A DNA stretch of 64,000 nt. Source: Ruegeria faecimaris. GTDB taxonomy: Bacteria; Pseudomonadota; Alphaproteobacteria; Rhodobacterales; Rhodobacteraceae. Made by a program: the position numbers and the translations under genes. The notes beneath the pieces are model-generated. The model worked only from the letters and a program-made list of their open reading frames with translations, had not been told where the DNA came from and searched no databases. Location: the NCBI RefSeq assembly GCF_900182615.1, contig NZ_FXTE01000001.1:682001-746000 (forward strand), in the 5' to 3' direction. The first letter of the stretch is position 1, and every line of letters starts with the position of its first letter. Of the stretch, positions 18,106 to 26,404 are shown one piece after another.

Positions 18106-19275
18106 ATGACAAATCCAAAAAATATCAATGCTGCGGAATCCGACCATCAACGGTACCTATCTGCCCGCGACTCCGATCATGCGACGCTTTTAGCGCATGC
18201 CGCCAAAAGCTCTGGGCGCTCTGTTTTACAAGTCCAACGGAGCTTCAATCAAATGGCAAAGCCTCCCAGCCGTTTGAATATGGTTGAGTATGTGCGCAAT
18301 GGCCTTCATCACGAAGACCGCTTTACCGACGCCGAACGCGCGGCATACATCTCCAATGATCTCCATTGGCCCATCGCCCACAAGTGTAACCATCATGGTT
18401 GGAACAGTGCCGCAGAAGACAAGATACTGGCTTCTACTTTGCTTGAAACAGCAGGTGTACCTGTCCCGGAAACCGTTGGCGTCATCGACCGTTCGAACCG
18501 ACACTACCCCGGGGTTACGAAAATCAACACTCCTGAGGCGTTGCGCGATCTCGTTTGCAACCATCTGGAAGGTGGGCTTTTTGGAAAGATCGTCGAGGGG
18601 ATGGTAAGCTTTGGGGCCTTTTTGATCGAGGACGCGGATCAATCCACTATCACTTGTGCGGGCCAACCGCCGATCACCTATGAGGCATTCCTAGACGAGT
18701 TCGTTGGGCAGAATTCATATGTCGTGCAACCTTTGCTCAAAAATCACTCTGCAATCCAAGACTACGCTTCAGCCCTTGCAACGGTGCGAATGGTTACTCT
18801 GGTAAGAGAAAACGACGTCTTTTGCCCAGTTGCCGTTATTAAACTTCCGCAGGGCCCCAATATTGCGGACGCCTTCTGGAGACCGGGGAACCTTGCTTGT
18901 TCGATCAATATCGAAACCGGTGTTATCGAAACCGTCGCGCGCCGCGCCAAGATGGAAACAGAATTCCTGGATGACCATCCTGACAACCCCGGTTTAATGG
19001 GCTTGAAACTGCCTTTTTGGGACGAATTGATCGAAATAAATGACCGTGCTGCAAGAACGTTTCAGCCAATTCGATATCAGTCGACCGACATCGCTATAAC
19101 CGAGTCTGGTCCGGTCGTTGTCGAGCTGAACTATGGCGGTGGCTTCGACCTGCCTCAATATGCAAGTGGCCGTGGGATGTTGACCCCAGAAGTTCGTAGC
19201 TTTTTCGAAGGGTTTGGCTACGACCTTGATGCAAAACCACAAAAGAAGCGCTGGCTGTTCGGTAAACGCAGATAA
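18106..19275 (+). CDS. ATP-grasp enzyme, sugar-transfer-associated (ATPgrasp_ST-like) family
   Basis: A 389-residue soluble protein resembling the sugar-transfer-associated ATP-grasp family. Supporting segments are HKCNHHGWNS (residues 92-101, family N-lobe), PVAVIKLPQGPN followed by WRPGNLACSINIETGV in the ATP-grasp core, and VVVELNYGGGFDLPQ near the C-terminus, where the ELN metal-binding residues sit. It ends in a basic tail (KKRWLFGKRR). Members usually lie in exopolysaccharide or capsule clusters and are thought to ligate a carboxylate to an amine; here no glycosyltransferase or export gene is adjacent. The product is unknown. It is convergent with tgt. Confidence 0.68.
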   Translation: MTNPKNINAAESDHQRYLSARDSDHATLLAHAAKSSGRSVLQVQRSFNQMAKPPSRLNMVEYVRNGLHHEDRFTDAERAAYISNDLHWPIAHKCNHHGWNSAAEDKILASTLLETAGVPVPETVGVIDRSNRHYPGVTKINTPEALRDLVCNHLEGGLFGKIVEGMVSFGAFLIEDADQSTITCAGQPPITYEAFLDEFVGQNSYVVQPLLKNHSAIQDYASALATVRMVTLVRENDVFCPVAVIKLPQGPNIADAFWRPGNLACSINIETGVIETVARRAKMETEFLDDHPDNPGLMGLKLPFWDELIEINDRAARTFQPIRYQSTDIAITESGPVVVELNYGGGFDLPQYASGRGMLTPEVRSFFEGFGYDLDAKPQKKRWLFGKRR

Positions 19276-19324
19276 AGCGCCCTCAATCTAGATTCTTGTT
19301 AGGTTGACTGAAAAGGCGCTGAAC

Positions 19325-20455
19325 CTAAATCTGTTCAATATCCCCTTGCGCGCGCTGCGCATGGAAGGTCGCCTGCCAGGCATCGAATGTACCAGCAGCA
19401 ATGGCATCGCGCATACCCTGCATTATTTCCTGAAAATAGTGCAGATTATGCCAGGTCAGCAGCATGCCCGAGATCATCTCGTTCGAGCGGAACACATGGT
19501 GTAGATAGGCGCGAGAGTAGTTCGAACACGCCGGGCATGAGCAGGCCTCATCCAGCGGGCGCGGGTCATCTGCGTGGCGGGCATTCTTTATGTTGACCAC
19601 GCCGTAACGAGTGAACACCTGTCCTGTGCGACCGGACCGTGAGGGTAAGACACAATCCATCATGTCGATCCCGCGGGCGACAGCTCCGACAATGTCGTCA
19701 GGCTTTCCAACGCCCATCAAATAGCGCGGTCTGTCGGCTGGCAGAAAGTCAGGAGCGTAGTCGAGGCAACCAAACATGGCCTCCTGACCTTCGCCCACGG
19801 CCAGACCGCCAACCGCGTAACCTTCGAATCCGATCGCTTTCAGCGCCTCGGCACTTTCTTCGCGTAGATCCTGTTCCAGCCCGCCTTGCATGATCCCAAA
19901 CAACGCATGTCCAGGACGGTCGCCGAAAGCCTGTCGCGATCGATCGGCCCATCGCATCGACAGGCGCATTGATTCAGCAATTCGATCTCGATCTGCGGGT
20001 AGGGCTGGACATTCGTCAAAACACATCACGATGTCTGAACCCAGCAAGCGCTGTATCTCCATCGAGCGTTCCGGGGTCAGCTCGTGCTTGGACCCATCAA
20101 CATGAGATTTGAAGGTCACGCCCTTTTCGGTCAGCTTGCGCAGACCAGCCAGGGACATGACCTGAAATCCACCAGAATCGGTCAGGATCGGGCGATCCCA
20201 GTTCATGAACTTGTGCAACCCACCCAAACGGTCAATGCGCTCGGCCGTAGGGCGCAGCATCAGGTGATAGGTGTTTCCCAACAGTATATCGGCACCGGTT
20301 GCACGAACACTTTCCGGCATCATCGCTTTGACCGTCGCAGCAGTCCCCACTGGCATGAACGCCGGGGTACGCACCTCGCCACGCGGCGTGTGGATCACTC
20401 CGGCGCGGGCCTTGCCGTCGGTGGCCTTCAGGTCAAATGAGAAACGGTCTGTCAT
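19325..20455 (-). CDS. tgt: Queuine tRNA-guanine transglycosylase
   Basis: A 376-residue enzyme that exchanges guanine-34 for preQ1 in GUN-anticodon tRNAs. Active-site motifs: DSGGFQVMS and FGIMQGG, plus [13 protein letters not shown], whose aspartate forms the covalent link. The zinc site is C-x-C-x2-C with a downstream histidine (CSCPAC ... H). The ATG at 20455 gives the usual N-terminus; an 18-codon upstream extension is not family-like. The tRNA-Asp (GTC) genes at 12.4 kb encode substrates of this modification. The nucleoside hydrolase gene lies 63 bases upstream on the same strand. Confidence 0.96.
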   Translation of the reverse strand: MTDRFSFDLKATDGKARAGVIHTPRGEVRTPAFMPVGTAATVKAMMPESVRATGADILLGNTYHLMLRPTAERIDRLGGLHKFMNWDRPILTDSGGFQVMSLAGLRKLTEKGVTFKSHVDGSKHELTPERSMEIQRLLGSDIVMCFDECPALPADRDRIAESMRLSMRWADRSRQAFGDRPGHALFGIMQGGLEQDLREESAEALKAIGFEGYAVGGLAVGEGQEAMFGCLDYAPDFLPADRPRYLMGVGKPDDIVGAVARGIDMMDCVLPSRSGRTGQVFTRYGVVNIKNARHADDPRPLDEACSCPACSNYSRAYLHHVFRSNEMISGMLLTWHNLHYFQEIMQGMRDAIAAGTFDAWQATFHAQRAQGDIEQI

Positions 20456-20518
20456 TGGGCATCCTTGGGTCGCTGAACCGGGCAGGATTTGCCCGATCTG
20501 CTCAGCCATTGCAAGTTG

Positions 20519-21430
20519 TCAGGGTAAAGAGGCAACCTGCCGGGTAAACAGATCAACAACCCCTGCCCCGTCAACATCCCGACATACCAGCACAGCCGGT
20601 CGCGTTGAGACCGGACGCGTAGCGCCGGATTCCGTACCACCCACAATTACCTCAACCCCGGTTTCGACCATCTCGAACATCGTGCCATGGGTGCAGGCGA
20701 TCACAGCAGTCGAGTCATGCAGGCCGCAGCCCTCCAACCCGCCGATATCCTTGTAGAATTTCAGGTAAAATACCGAGATGTCACGCAGGAAAGCCCCCAT
20801 ATCGGGCGAGCGTTGGGCCAGACCGTCAAAATCCGCACTTTTGTACAGCGTTTTCAAGGTGACATCCAAACCAACCACAACGGTCGCCGGGGGTGCTGCA
20901 AACACTTCATTTGCGGCAAGGGCATCGTGATAGATGTTTGCTTCGGCATGTTCCGTGATGTTTCCTGGGCAGAAAACCGCCCCACCCATGATCACCAACT
21001 GTTTGATGTTCTGCGAAAACTCAGGGTCCAAACGCATCGCCGCAGCAATATTAGTCAAGGGGCCGATTGCACAAACCGTCAGCTCTCCCTTGTGGCGGCG
21101 CGCCATTTCCACCAGGAATTCCGTGGCATTCAAATCATGGTTCGCCCCGATTTCCGGGATATCGGTAATATCCCCAAAACCTTCGGGACCGTGAACATGT
21201 TCGGACGGTGCGTGGTGCCCTGTTCCCTGTGGGTAGGCCGCGCCTTGGGCCACGGGAATGTCCAACCCAAGTTTATCCACCAAAAACCGTGCATTGCGGC
21301 TGGATTGATGAACGTGGGTGTTGCCAAAAACGGTCGTGAGGCCGATCAAGTCAATCTCGGGGGCTGCAGCGGCATATGCAATGGCCATCGCATCGTCGAT
21401 GCCGGGGTCTGTATCAATAATCAGTTTCAT
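20519..21430 (-). CDS. Inosine/uridine-preferring nucleoside hydrolase
   Basis: A 303-residue enzyme that cleaves ribonucleosides to base and ribose. The calcium-binding motif DTDPGIDDAMA at the N-terminus is diagnostic, and the segments VCAIGPLTNIA and LVIMGGAV match the family core. The fine specificity cannot be read. The start is ATG at 21430, so the protein begins MKLIIDTDPG; the six codons upstream are not needed. It is followed on the same strand by tgt, so the two may be co-transcribed. Divergent from the SPFH gene. Confidence 0.92.
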   Translation of the reverse strand: MKLIIDTDPGIDDAMAIAYAAAAPEIDLIGLTTVFGNTHVHQSSRNARFLVDKLGLDIPVAQGAAYPQGTGHHAPSEHVHGPEGFGDITDIPEIGANHDLNATEFLVEMARRHKGELTVCAIGPLTNIAAAMRLDPEFSQNIKQLVIMGGAVFCPGNITEHAEANIYHDALAANEVFAAPPATVVVGLDVTLKTLYKSADFDGLAQRSPDMGAFLRDISVFYLKFYKDIGGLEGCGLHDSTAVIACTHGTMFEMVETGVEVIVGGTESGATRPVSTRPAVLVCRDVDGAGVVDLFTRQVASLP

Positions 21431-21603
21431 CCCAGCCCGATAGCGCAAACGCGAGGGGATGCAAAGCGGTCACAATAGCAAAAACTAACCAAAATCCATG
21501 GATCAGCGTTTTGAATCCAAGCACAATCCCTCCATACCAGAGTTGAAAAAGGGTGATTCAACCCCCAAATGTATACTATCGTACACAATAAAAGAGGACA
21601 GAT

Positions 21604-22494
21604 ATGACCGAAGACCAAATCATTGGATTGCTTTCTTCGAACATAATTTACCTGCTCGCGGCGGCATTGATCGTCATCATCACGCTAAAAGGCATTAAAA
21701 TCGTGCCGCAATCGGAAAAGTATGTGGTCGAACGGTTCGGGCGTTTGCATTCGGTGCTCGGCCCTGGGATCAACTTTATCGTTCCTTTACTGGATGTTGC
21801 GCGGCACAAGATATCCATTCTGGAACGCCAGCTTCCCAATGCAACGCAGGACGCAATCACCAAAGATAACGTTCTGGTCCAAATCGACACTTCGGTCTTT
21901 TACCGCATCCTAGAGCCGGAAAAGACAGTCTACCGCATCCGCGATGTAGATGGTGCTATCGCGACGACCGTTGCCGGTATCGTCCGGGCGGAAATCGGCA
22001 AGATGGACCTGGACGAAGTTCAGTCGAACCGTGCTCAACTGATCACTCAGATTCAAGGAAGCGTCGAAACCGCAGTGGATGACTGGGGGATCGAAGTGAC
22101 GCGCGCCGAGATTTTGGACGTTAACCTCGATCAGGCGACCCGTGACGCGATGCTGCAACAGTTGAATGCCGAACGCGCACGCCGCGCGCAGGTTACCGAG
22201 GCCGAGGGCAAGAAACGCTCTGTTGAGCTTCAGGCCGACGCCGAACTCTATGCGGCAGAACAAACGGCCAAAGCGCGCCGCATTCAAGCCGAAGCCGAAG
22301 CCTATGCAACCAGTGTTGTTGCCCAGGCGATTAAGGAAAACGGTATCGAGGCGGCTCAGTACCAGGTTGCATTGAAACAGGTTGAGGCATTGAACACGCT
22401 GGGCACCGGCAATGGCTCGCAGACTATCGTTGTACCTGCCAATGCGCTTGAAGCTTTCGGAAACGCCTTCAACATGTTGAAAGGACGTACATAA
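21604..22494 (+). CDS. SPFH/band 7 membrane protein (QmcA/stomatin-like)
   Basis: A 296-residue protein with one N-terminal membrane anchor (residues 12-30) followed by the SPFH domain: IKIVPQSEKYVVERFGRLH and a long alanine/glutamate-rich coiled coil (about residues 180-250). Such proteins form membrane-associated ring assemblies in lipid microdomains and often partner an NfeD protein; that partner is encoded by the next gene, which overlaps by 1 base. AGAGGA precedes the ATG. Its client proteins are unknown. Confidence 0.9.
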   Translation: MTEDQIIGLLSSNIIYLLAAALIVIITLKGIKIVPQSEKYVVERFGRLHSVLGPGINFIVPLLDVARHKISILERQLPNATQDAITKDNVLVQIDTSVFYRILEPEKTVYRIRDVDGAIATTVAGIVRAEIGKMDLDEVQSNRAQLITQIQGSVETAVDDWGIEVTRAEILDVNLDQATRDAMLQQLNAERARRAQVTEAEGKKRSVELQADAELYAAEQTAKARRIQAEAEAYATSVVAQAIKENGIEAAQYQVALKQVEALNTLGTGNGSQTIVVPANALEAFGNAFNMLKGRT

Positions 22495-22772
22495 TGGCTG
22501 ATCCCTTTTGGTTAACATGGTGGCTATGGCTGGCTGGCGCGTTGGCTTTGGGCATCCTCGAAATAGTCCTACCTGGGTTCATCTTTCTGGGTTTCGCCAT
22601 CGGGGCCGGGCTGACGGGTATTCTGCTGGCAATCCCTGGCATAGTACCGTCGCTGCCGATCCTGCTTATGATCTTTGCGACTTTGTCGCTGATTGCCTGG
22701 CTGATCCTGCGCCGCGTCTTTGCTCTGCCCCATGGCCAGGTGAAGAAGTTCAGGCATGACATAAACGACTAA
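22494..22772 (+). CDS. NfeD-family membrane protein
   Basis: A 92-residue protein made of an N-terminal hydrophobic hairpin with the NfeD-like pattern LEIVLPGFIFLGFAIGAGLTG, a third hydrophobic segment, and a short basic tail. It lacks the soluble OB-fold domain of long NfeD proteins, so it is the short type. It is translationally coupled to the SPFH gene (TAATG overlap), which supports a membrane complex with it. Confidence 0.85.
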   Translation: MADPFWLTWWLWLAGALALGILEIVLPGFIFLGFAIGAGLTGILLAIPGIVPSLPILLMIFATLSLIAWLILRRVFALPHGQVKKFRHDIND

Positions 22773-22780
22773 ACTCTTAT

Positions 22781-22801
22781 GGCACCCCTTAAGGGGGTGT
22801 C
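22781..22801 (+). terminator. Possible terminator hairpin after the SPFH-NfeD operon
   Basis: GGCACCCC pairs with GGGGTGTC (one G-U pair) over a loop of about 5 bases, 9 bases after the NfeD stop. No T-run follows, so it may be an mRNA 3'-end stabiliser instead. Confidence 0.4.
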
Positions 22802-22869
22802 ATTGTGCCTCTGGACGCTGCCCGAGGCTTTCCCTATATAATTCGTCAGGTAACAAACCCGAGGCACGA

Positions 22870-23232
22870 ATGACTCATCCGAGCGAACAGTTTGAAGGCA
22901 CACCTCTTATTGCCCCTTCAACGATTGAACACCCTCTTTATGAGCCGGTGGTCGACGCCTGCCGAACGGTTTATGACCCCGAAATCCCTGTAAACATCTA
23001 TGATCTGGGTCTGATCTATACGATCGACATCACCCAGGAAAACGCGGTCAAGGTCATCATGACACTGACCGCGCCTGGCTGCCCGGTTGCCGGCGAAATG
23101 CCTGGGTGGATCGTCGAGGCAATCGAACCCGTGGCCGGCGTTAAAGAAGTTGACGTGGAACTGACCTGGGAGCCCCCCTGGGGCATGGAAATGATGTCAG
23201 ACGAAGCGCGCCTGGAACTTGGATTTATGTAA
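22870..23232 (+). CDS. SufT-like Fe-S assembly protein (MIP18/DUF59 family)
   Basis: A 120-residue DUF59 protein with the family core YDPEIPVNIYDLGLIY, then LTAPGCPVAGEMP, which contains the conserved cysteine, and the end WEPPWGMEMMSDEARLELG. Homologues act in Fe-S cluster maturation next to the SUF machinery. An A-type carrier is encoded 550 bases downstream on the same strand, but the sufBCDS core is not in this window. The ATG has CGAGG upstream. Confidence 0.88.
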   Translation: MTHPSEQFEGTPLIAPSTIEHPLYEPVVDACRTVYDPEIPVNIYDLGLIYTIDITQENAVKVIMTLTAPGCPVAGEMPGWIVEAIEPVAGVKEVDVELTWEPPWGMEMMSDEARLELGFM

Positions 23233-23254
23233 GTCCAAGTGCGAAAGCCTTCTG

Positions 23255-23584
23255 TTATTGAATTCCGCAGGTCGATTTGATTTCGTCCGACCTCTGGTTA
23301 AGCTTCTCTATGTAATCTCCTGATAACATAGTTAGTCTTTTCTTTTCGGTTCCAGTCACAAGGCCTAGAAGCGCCCCAGCAGGTGTAATGGCAATTACAC
23401 TTTTTGCCTGCTCCTCCTCTGCATGTTTTCGTTCGGTTGCAATCGCGCGCAAATCACCTTCTGCCGTTGCACAGTTTACCGGATGTTGCTTTTCTTCTGC
23501 GATCGCCGTCTGAGCCAAAAACACAGACAGCATCAGAGAAGGAATTGTAAGAATATCTTTTTTTCTAAACCAAAGTCTTTTCAT
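23255..23584 (-). CDS. Small exported protein of unknown function
   Basis: A 109-residue protein with a signal peptide (basic start KRLWFRKKD, hydrophobic core, cleavage near AIA-EE). The mature part has a helical region (ATERKHAEEEQAK), a short glycine-containing hydrophobic stretch (PAGALLGLVTG), a second helix (KLNQRSDEIKSTC), and two cysteines that could form one disulfide. No family is recognised with confidence. The ATG at 23584 has GAGG 10 bases upstream and is preferred to an in-frame TTG at 23599. It is convergent with the SufT-like gene across 22 bases. Confidence 0.6.
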   Translation of the reverse strand: MKRLWFRKKDILTIPSLMLSVFLAQTAIAEEKQHPVNCATAEGDLRAIATERKHAEEEQAKSVIAITPAGALLGLVTGTEKKRLTMLSGDYIEKLNQRSDEIKSTCGIQ

Positions 23585-23781
23585 GCTATTCAGCCTCAAA
23601 TATTTTCCAAAAGTGGATCATGGGTCAGGCTATGACGAGTGTAATTTGCAAAGCAAGCCTTGCTTACCGACTGGGGCGGGAAATCTAATCCGACAGTAAA
23701 AGTTAGGTAAGAAATCCTGCTATGTCTTGAGCCTGATGCCTCGCGGCACTACATTAGCAACAACGAACAACGACGGAGATC

Positions 23782-24150
23782 ATGATGTTCGGCATCCCCG
23801 GCAAACAGGCCGTAACAATGACACCAAAGGCTGCAGAGCAGATTGCCCGCCTGATGACTTCGGGCGGTCATGCTGGTTTGCGTATTGGCGTCAAGAAAGG
23901 CGGATGTGCCGGGATGGAATACACCATGGACTATGTCGACCAGCCTGACACCAATGATGAAGTGGTCGAGCAGGACGGCGCGCGGATCATGATCGCCCCG
24001 ATGGCACAGATGTTCCTGTTTGGAACAGAGATCGACTATGAGGTCTCGTTACTTGAATCCGGTTTCAAGTTCCGCAACCCGAATGTTGTAGATGCCTGCG
24101 GTTGCGGAGAATCCATCAAGTTCGACGAAAGCATTGCAACTCAGCCTTAA
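23782..24150 (+). CDS. A-type iron-sulfur carrier (HesB/IscA/SufA family)
   Basis: A 122-residue A-type carrier that passes Fe-S clusters to client proteins. The three ligand cysteines are visible: one in KGGCAGMEY and two in the C-terminal CGCGESI. The start is ATG at 23782 (a second ATG follows immediately). The short N-terminal extension and the SufT-like neighbour suggest the SufA branch, but ErpA or IscA cannot be excluded. Its stop overlaps the convergent oxygenase gene by 4 bases. Confidence 0.9.
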   Translation: MMFGIPGKQAVTMTPKAAEQIARLMTSGGHAGLRIGVKKGGCAGMEYTMDYVDQPDTNDEVVEQDGARIMIAPMAQMFLFGTEIDYEVSLLESGFKFRNPNVVDACGCGESIKFDESIATQP

Positions 24151-25070
24151 GAGGCTGCCTGCAAGTGCACATAGGTCTCGTTGAACCGACGCGTCAAGTG
24201 CTCTCCTGCCTGGATGACATTCTCTGAATGTGGCGGGGCAACATTGGTGTCATAAGACGGGTTGAAGAACAAAGGAACCGACAGCCTTTCAGCAGATCCA
24301 CCGATCACACGGTGCAGAGTTGCCTTGACCGCCCCTGCCGTCCAGAACTCCAGCATCTCCCCAAAATTGATAATGAATGTTCCGGGCTGCGCTTGGACCT
24401 GAGCCCAACTCTGGTCCGGCATCTGTACCTCTAACCCGGCTCGACCATCGGTGGCCAGCAGGGTCAGACAGCCGTAATCAGTGTGCGCTCCGATACCGAA
24501 ATCCTTTTCGCCTGCCGAGACTGGCCTTTGCGGGTAATAATTGCCGCGCAACAGGGCCATGGGCGTGTCGAAGGCAGTGTCAAAGCTGTTGGCATCCTTG
24601 CCCAATGCCACCGAAATGGCGCGCAACACCCGCTTGGCAACCGAACAAGCGTCACCATAATAGGTCTCGATGATTGATCGAAACTCGGGCACAGTCTCCG
24701 GCCATTGGTTCGGGGCATAAACCGAGAGGTTCTTGCCAAAGTACCTATTGGTCTCAGCTAGCTCGTATCCGCAATCGAACACCTCTTTGAAGTCAGGATT
24801 TGCAGCTGGATCTACCTGTTCCGAGCGCGAGGCGCCCCACCCGCGGTTGGACCCGGTCACAGCCATATCAACACGCCGTTTCTCGGCCTCTGGCAGCCGG
24901 AAGAATGCGTGATATGCCGAGATGACCCGTTCCACCCGACTGGCGGAGATACCAGTATTGGACACGGTCAGAAACCCAACTTCACCGACGGCGCGGGTCA
25001 ATTTGGCCAATTCCGCCGTGTCGCACCGATCCAGTTTTTCAAGATCAAGATGTTCGATCATATTGCTCAT
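24147..25070 (-). CDS. 2-oxoglutarate/Fe(II)-dependent oxygenase, isopenicillin-N-synthase-like family
   Basis: A 307-residue oxygenase with an N-terminal DIOXN-like region and the double-stranded-helix core. The iron ligands are seen as H-x-D in [12 protein letters not shown] and a distal H in TLHRVIGG; the R-x-S motif for 2-oxoglutarate follows in ERLSVPLFF. The substrate is unknown; bacterial members act in amino acid, nucleobase or ethylene-type chemistry. There is no biosynthetic cluster around it. It overlaps the convergent A-type carrier gene by 4 bases and is divergent from tpiA. Confidence 0.82.
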   Translation of the reverse strand: MSNMIEHLDLEKLDRCDTAELAKLTRAVGEVGFLTVSNTGISASRVERVISAYHAFFRLPEAEKRRVDMAVTGSNRGWGASRSEQVDPAANPDFKEVFDCGYELAETNRYFGKNLSVYAPNQWPETVPEFRSIIETYYGDACSVAKRVLRAISVALGKDANSFDTAFDTPMALLRGNYYPQRPVSAGEKDFGIGAHTDYGCLTLLATDGRAGLEVQMPDQSWAQVQAQPGTFIINFGEMLEFWTAGAVKATLHRVIGGSAERLSVPLFFNPSYDTNVAPPHSENVIQAGEHLTRRFNETYVHLQAAS

Positions 25071-25186
25071 TCCTCATCGCAGCGGAAACTGCCGTTTTGC
25101 AACGGGCTCTGCAACCGGAATTGTCAGACCTGACTGGCAATGATATCCGGTCACCAGAAAACCGATTTATTTCAAGGGGACGCGAT

Positions 25187-25936
25187 ATGCGGCGCAAACT
25201 GGCGGCTGGAAACTGGAAGATGAATGGTAATGCTGCCGACTTGAGCGAGCTTCAGGCCCTTTCTCACATGCATGCTGCCCCGGCAGTTGATATTCTGATC
25301 TGCCCACCTGCCACCTTGATCCATCGGGCCAAAGAGAAGGTCCTGGGCGGAAACATCCAGATAGGCGGTCAGGATTGCCACGCGGCAAACTCGGGCGCGC
25401 ATACAGGTGACATTAGCGCCCAGATGCTGGCCGACGCCGGAGCGTCAGCCGTCATTCTTGGCCATTCTGAACGCCGCGAAGATCATGGTGAACAGAATGA
25501 AGATGTTCGTGCTAAGTCTATTGCCGCTATGAATGGTGGGCTAAAGGCAATCATCTGCGTCGGTGAAAGCCTGGAACAGCGCGAGGCCGCCAATACCCTG
25601 GATATAATCGGCGGTCAGATGTCCGGCTCGATCCCGGATCAGGCAACGGGCGAAAACCTAATAGTCGCCTACGAACCGATCTGGGCCATTGGCACGGGCA
25701 AAGTGCCCACTCTGGATGAAATCGGTCAGGTGCATGACTTTATCCGCGCGCGGCTGGAACGGCGCTTTGGCGAAGGCGTTGGGCGTTCGGTCCGGCTGCT
25801 TTATGGCGGCTCGGTCAAGCCATCGAACGCCGCCGAGATTTTCGCCGTATCGAACGTGGATGGCGCTCTGGTCGGCGGGGCGAGCCTGAAGGCTGACGAT
25901 TTCTCGGGCATCATTCAGGCTCTGGAACAGGCCTGA
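25187..25936 (+). CDS. tpiA: Triosephosphate isomerase
   Basis: A 249-residue glycolytic enzyme interconverting dihydroxyacetone phosphate and glyceraldehyde 3-phosphate. Catalytic residues: K11 in GNWKMNG, H93 in GHSERR and E163 in [10 protein letters not shown]; the phosphate loop LLYGGSVK is present. The ATG at 25187 with AGGGGA upstream gives the family N-terminus; a 30-codon open extension upstream is not TIM-like. Its TGA directly abuts the stop of the convergent exporter gene, leaving no intergenic base. Confidence 0.97.
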   Translation: MRRKLAAGNWKMNGNAADLSELQALSHMHAAPAVDILICPPATLIHRAKEKVLGGNIQIGGQDCHAANSGAHTGDISAQMLADAGASAVILGHSERREDHGEQNEDVRAKSIAAMNGGLKAIICVGESLEQREAANTLDIIGGQMSGSIPDQATGENLIVAYEPIWAIGTGKVPTLDEIGQVHDFIRARLERRFGEGVGRSVRLLYGGSVKPSNAAEIFAVSNVDGALVGGASLKADDFSGIIQALEQA

Positions 25937-25943
25937 TCAGGCC
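25930..25943. terminator. Palindrome spanning the abutting stop codons of tpiA and the exporter gene
   Basis: GGCCTGATCAGGCC is a perfect 14-base palindrome that contains both stop codons (TGA and, on the other strand, TGA). As RNA it can form a 5-bp stem with a GATC loop, followed on the plus strand by ATTTTC, so it may be a weak terminator for tpiA. Sequence is seen; function is inferred. Confidence 0.4.
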
Positions 25944-26248
25944 ATTTTCATCGTCACCATCCCGGCTATGATCAAGACTGCCGCGCAGATCCGCGTGGCG
26001 GTCAGGGCTTCGCCCAGAAAAAGAATACCAAAGGTAAACGCGCCAACCGCTCCTATTCCCGTCCAGATGACATAGGCTGTTCCCAAAGGCAGCGTCCGCA
26101 TTGCCAGTGCCAGCAAGGTGAACGAACCCAGCATCGAAACCGCCATCAGGGCGGTCGGCCAGAACCGGGTGAACCCGGCAGATTGTTTCATCGCCACGGC
26201 CCAGACAATTTCAAGCAGGCCGGCAAACAACAGGATAATCCAGGGCAT
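25937..26248 (-). CDS. gdx: Guanidinium exporter, small multidrug resistance family (SugE/Gdx)
   Basis: A 103-residue SMR protein with four hydrophobic segments. E13 in FAGLLEIVWAVAMK is the proton/substrate-coupling glutamate of the family, and WTGIGAVGAF is typical of the SugE/Gdx subgroup, which exports guanidinium, rather than of EmrE. This is reinforced by the guanidine-II riboswitch 20 bases upstream of the start. AGAGGT lies 7 bases before the ATG. It acts as an antiparallel dimer in the inner membrane; no second SMR subunit gene is adjacent, so a homodimer is expected. Confidence 0.92.
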   Translation of the reverse strand: MPWIILLFAGLLEIVWAVAMKQSAGFTRFWPTALMAVSMLGSFTLLALAMRTLPLGTAYVIWTGIGAVGAFTFGILFLGEALTATRICAAVLIIAGMVTMKMA

Positions 26249-26267
26249 AGAAGAGACCTCTGATCGG

Positions 26268-26313
26268 TCCGGGTCGTCCCGGATGCTGTCCCGTCATGGA
26301 GAGGTCGTCCTCT
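26268..26313 (-). ncRNA. Guanidine-II (mini-ykkC) riboswitch
   Basis: On the minus strand two hairpins with ACGA loops stand in tandem: AGAGG-ACGA-CCTCT (26313 to 26300) and TCCGGG-ACGA-CCCGGA (26283 to 26268), joined by 16 bases. Two stems with ACGR loops define the mini-ykkC / guanidine-II class. The Shine-Dalgarno AGAGGTC (26261 to 26255) starts 6 bases after the second hairpin. The segment GACCTCT in the first hairpin (26306 to 26300) is its exact complement, so ligand-stabilised hairpin formation would free the site and permit translation of the exporter. Confidence 0.88.
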
Positions 26314-26355
26314 GCCCTTTAGATAATCCCCTTGGCGCCCCGTTCAAGACGCAGA

Positions 26356-26387
26356 GACCGGGCAGAGATCCCCTGCCCGGTCTTTTT
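26356..26387 (+). terminator. Strong plus-strand terminator upstream of the riboswitch
   Basis: GACCGGGCA pairs perfectly with TGCCCGGTC (9 bp) over a 9-base loop, followed by TTTTT on the plus strand. It faces the wrong way to end dctM. It would stop plus-strand transcripts that run past tpiA and antisense to the exporter gene. Confidence 0.7.
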
Positions 26388-26404
26388 CACAGCGGTTGGA
26401 CCCG

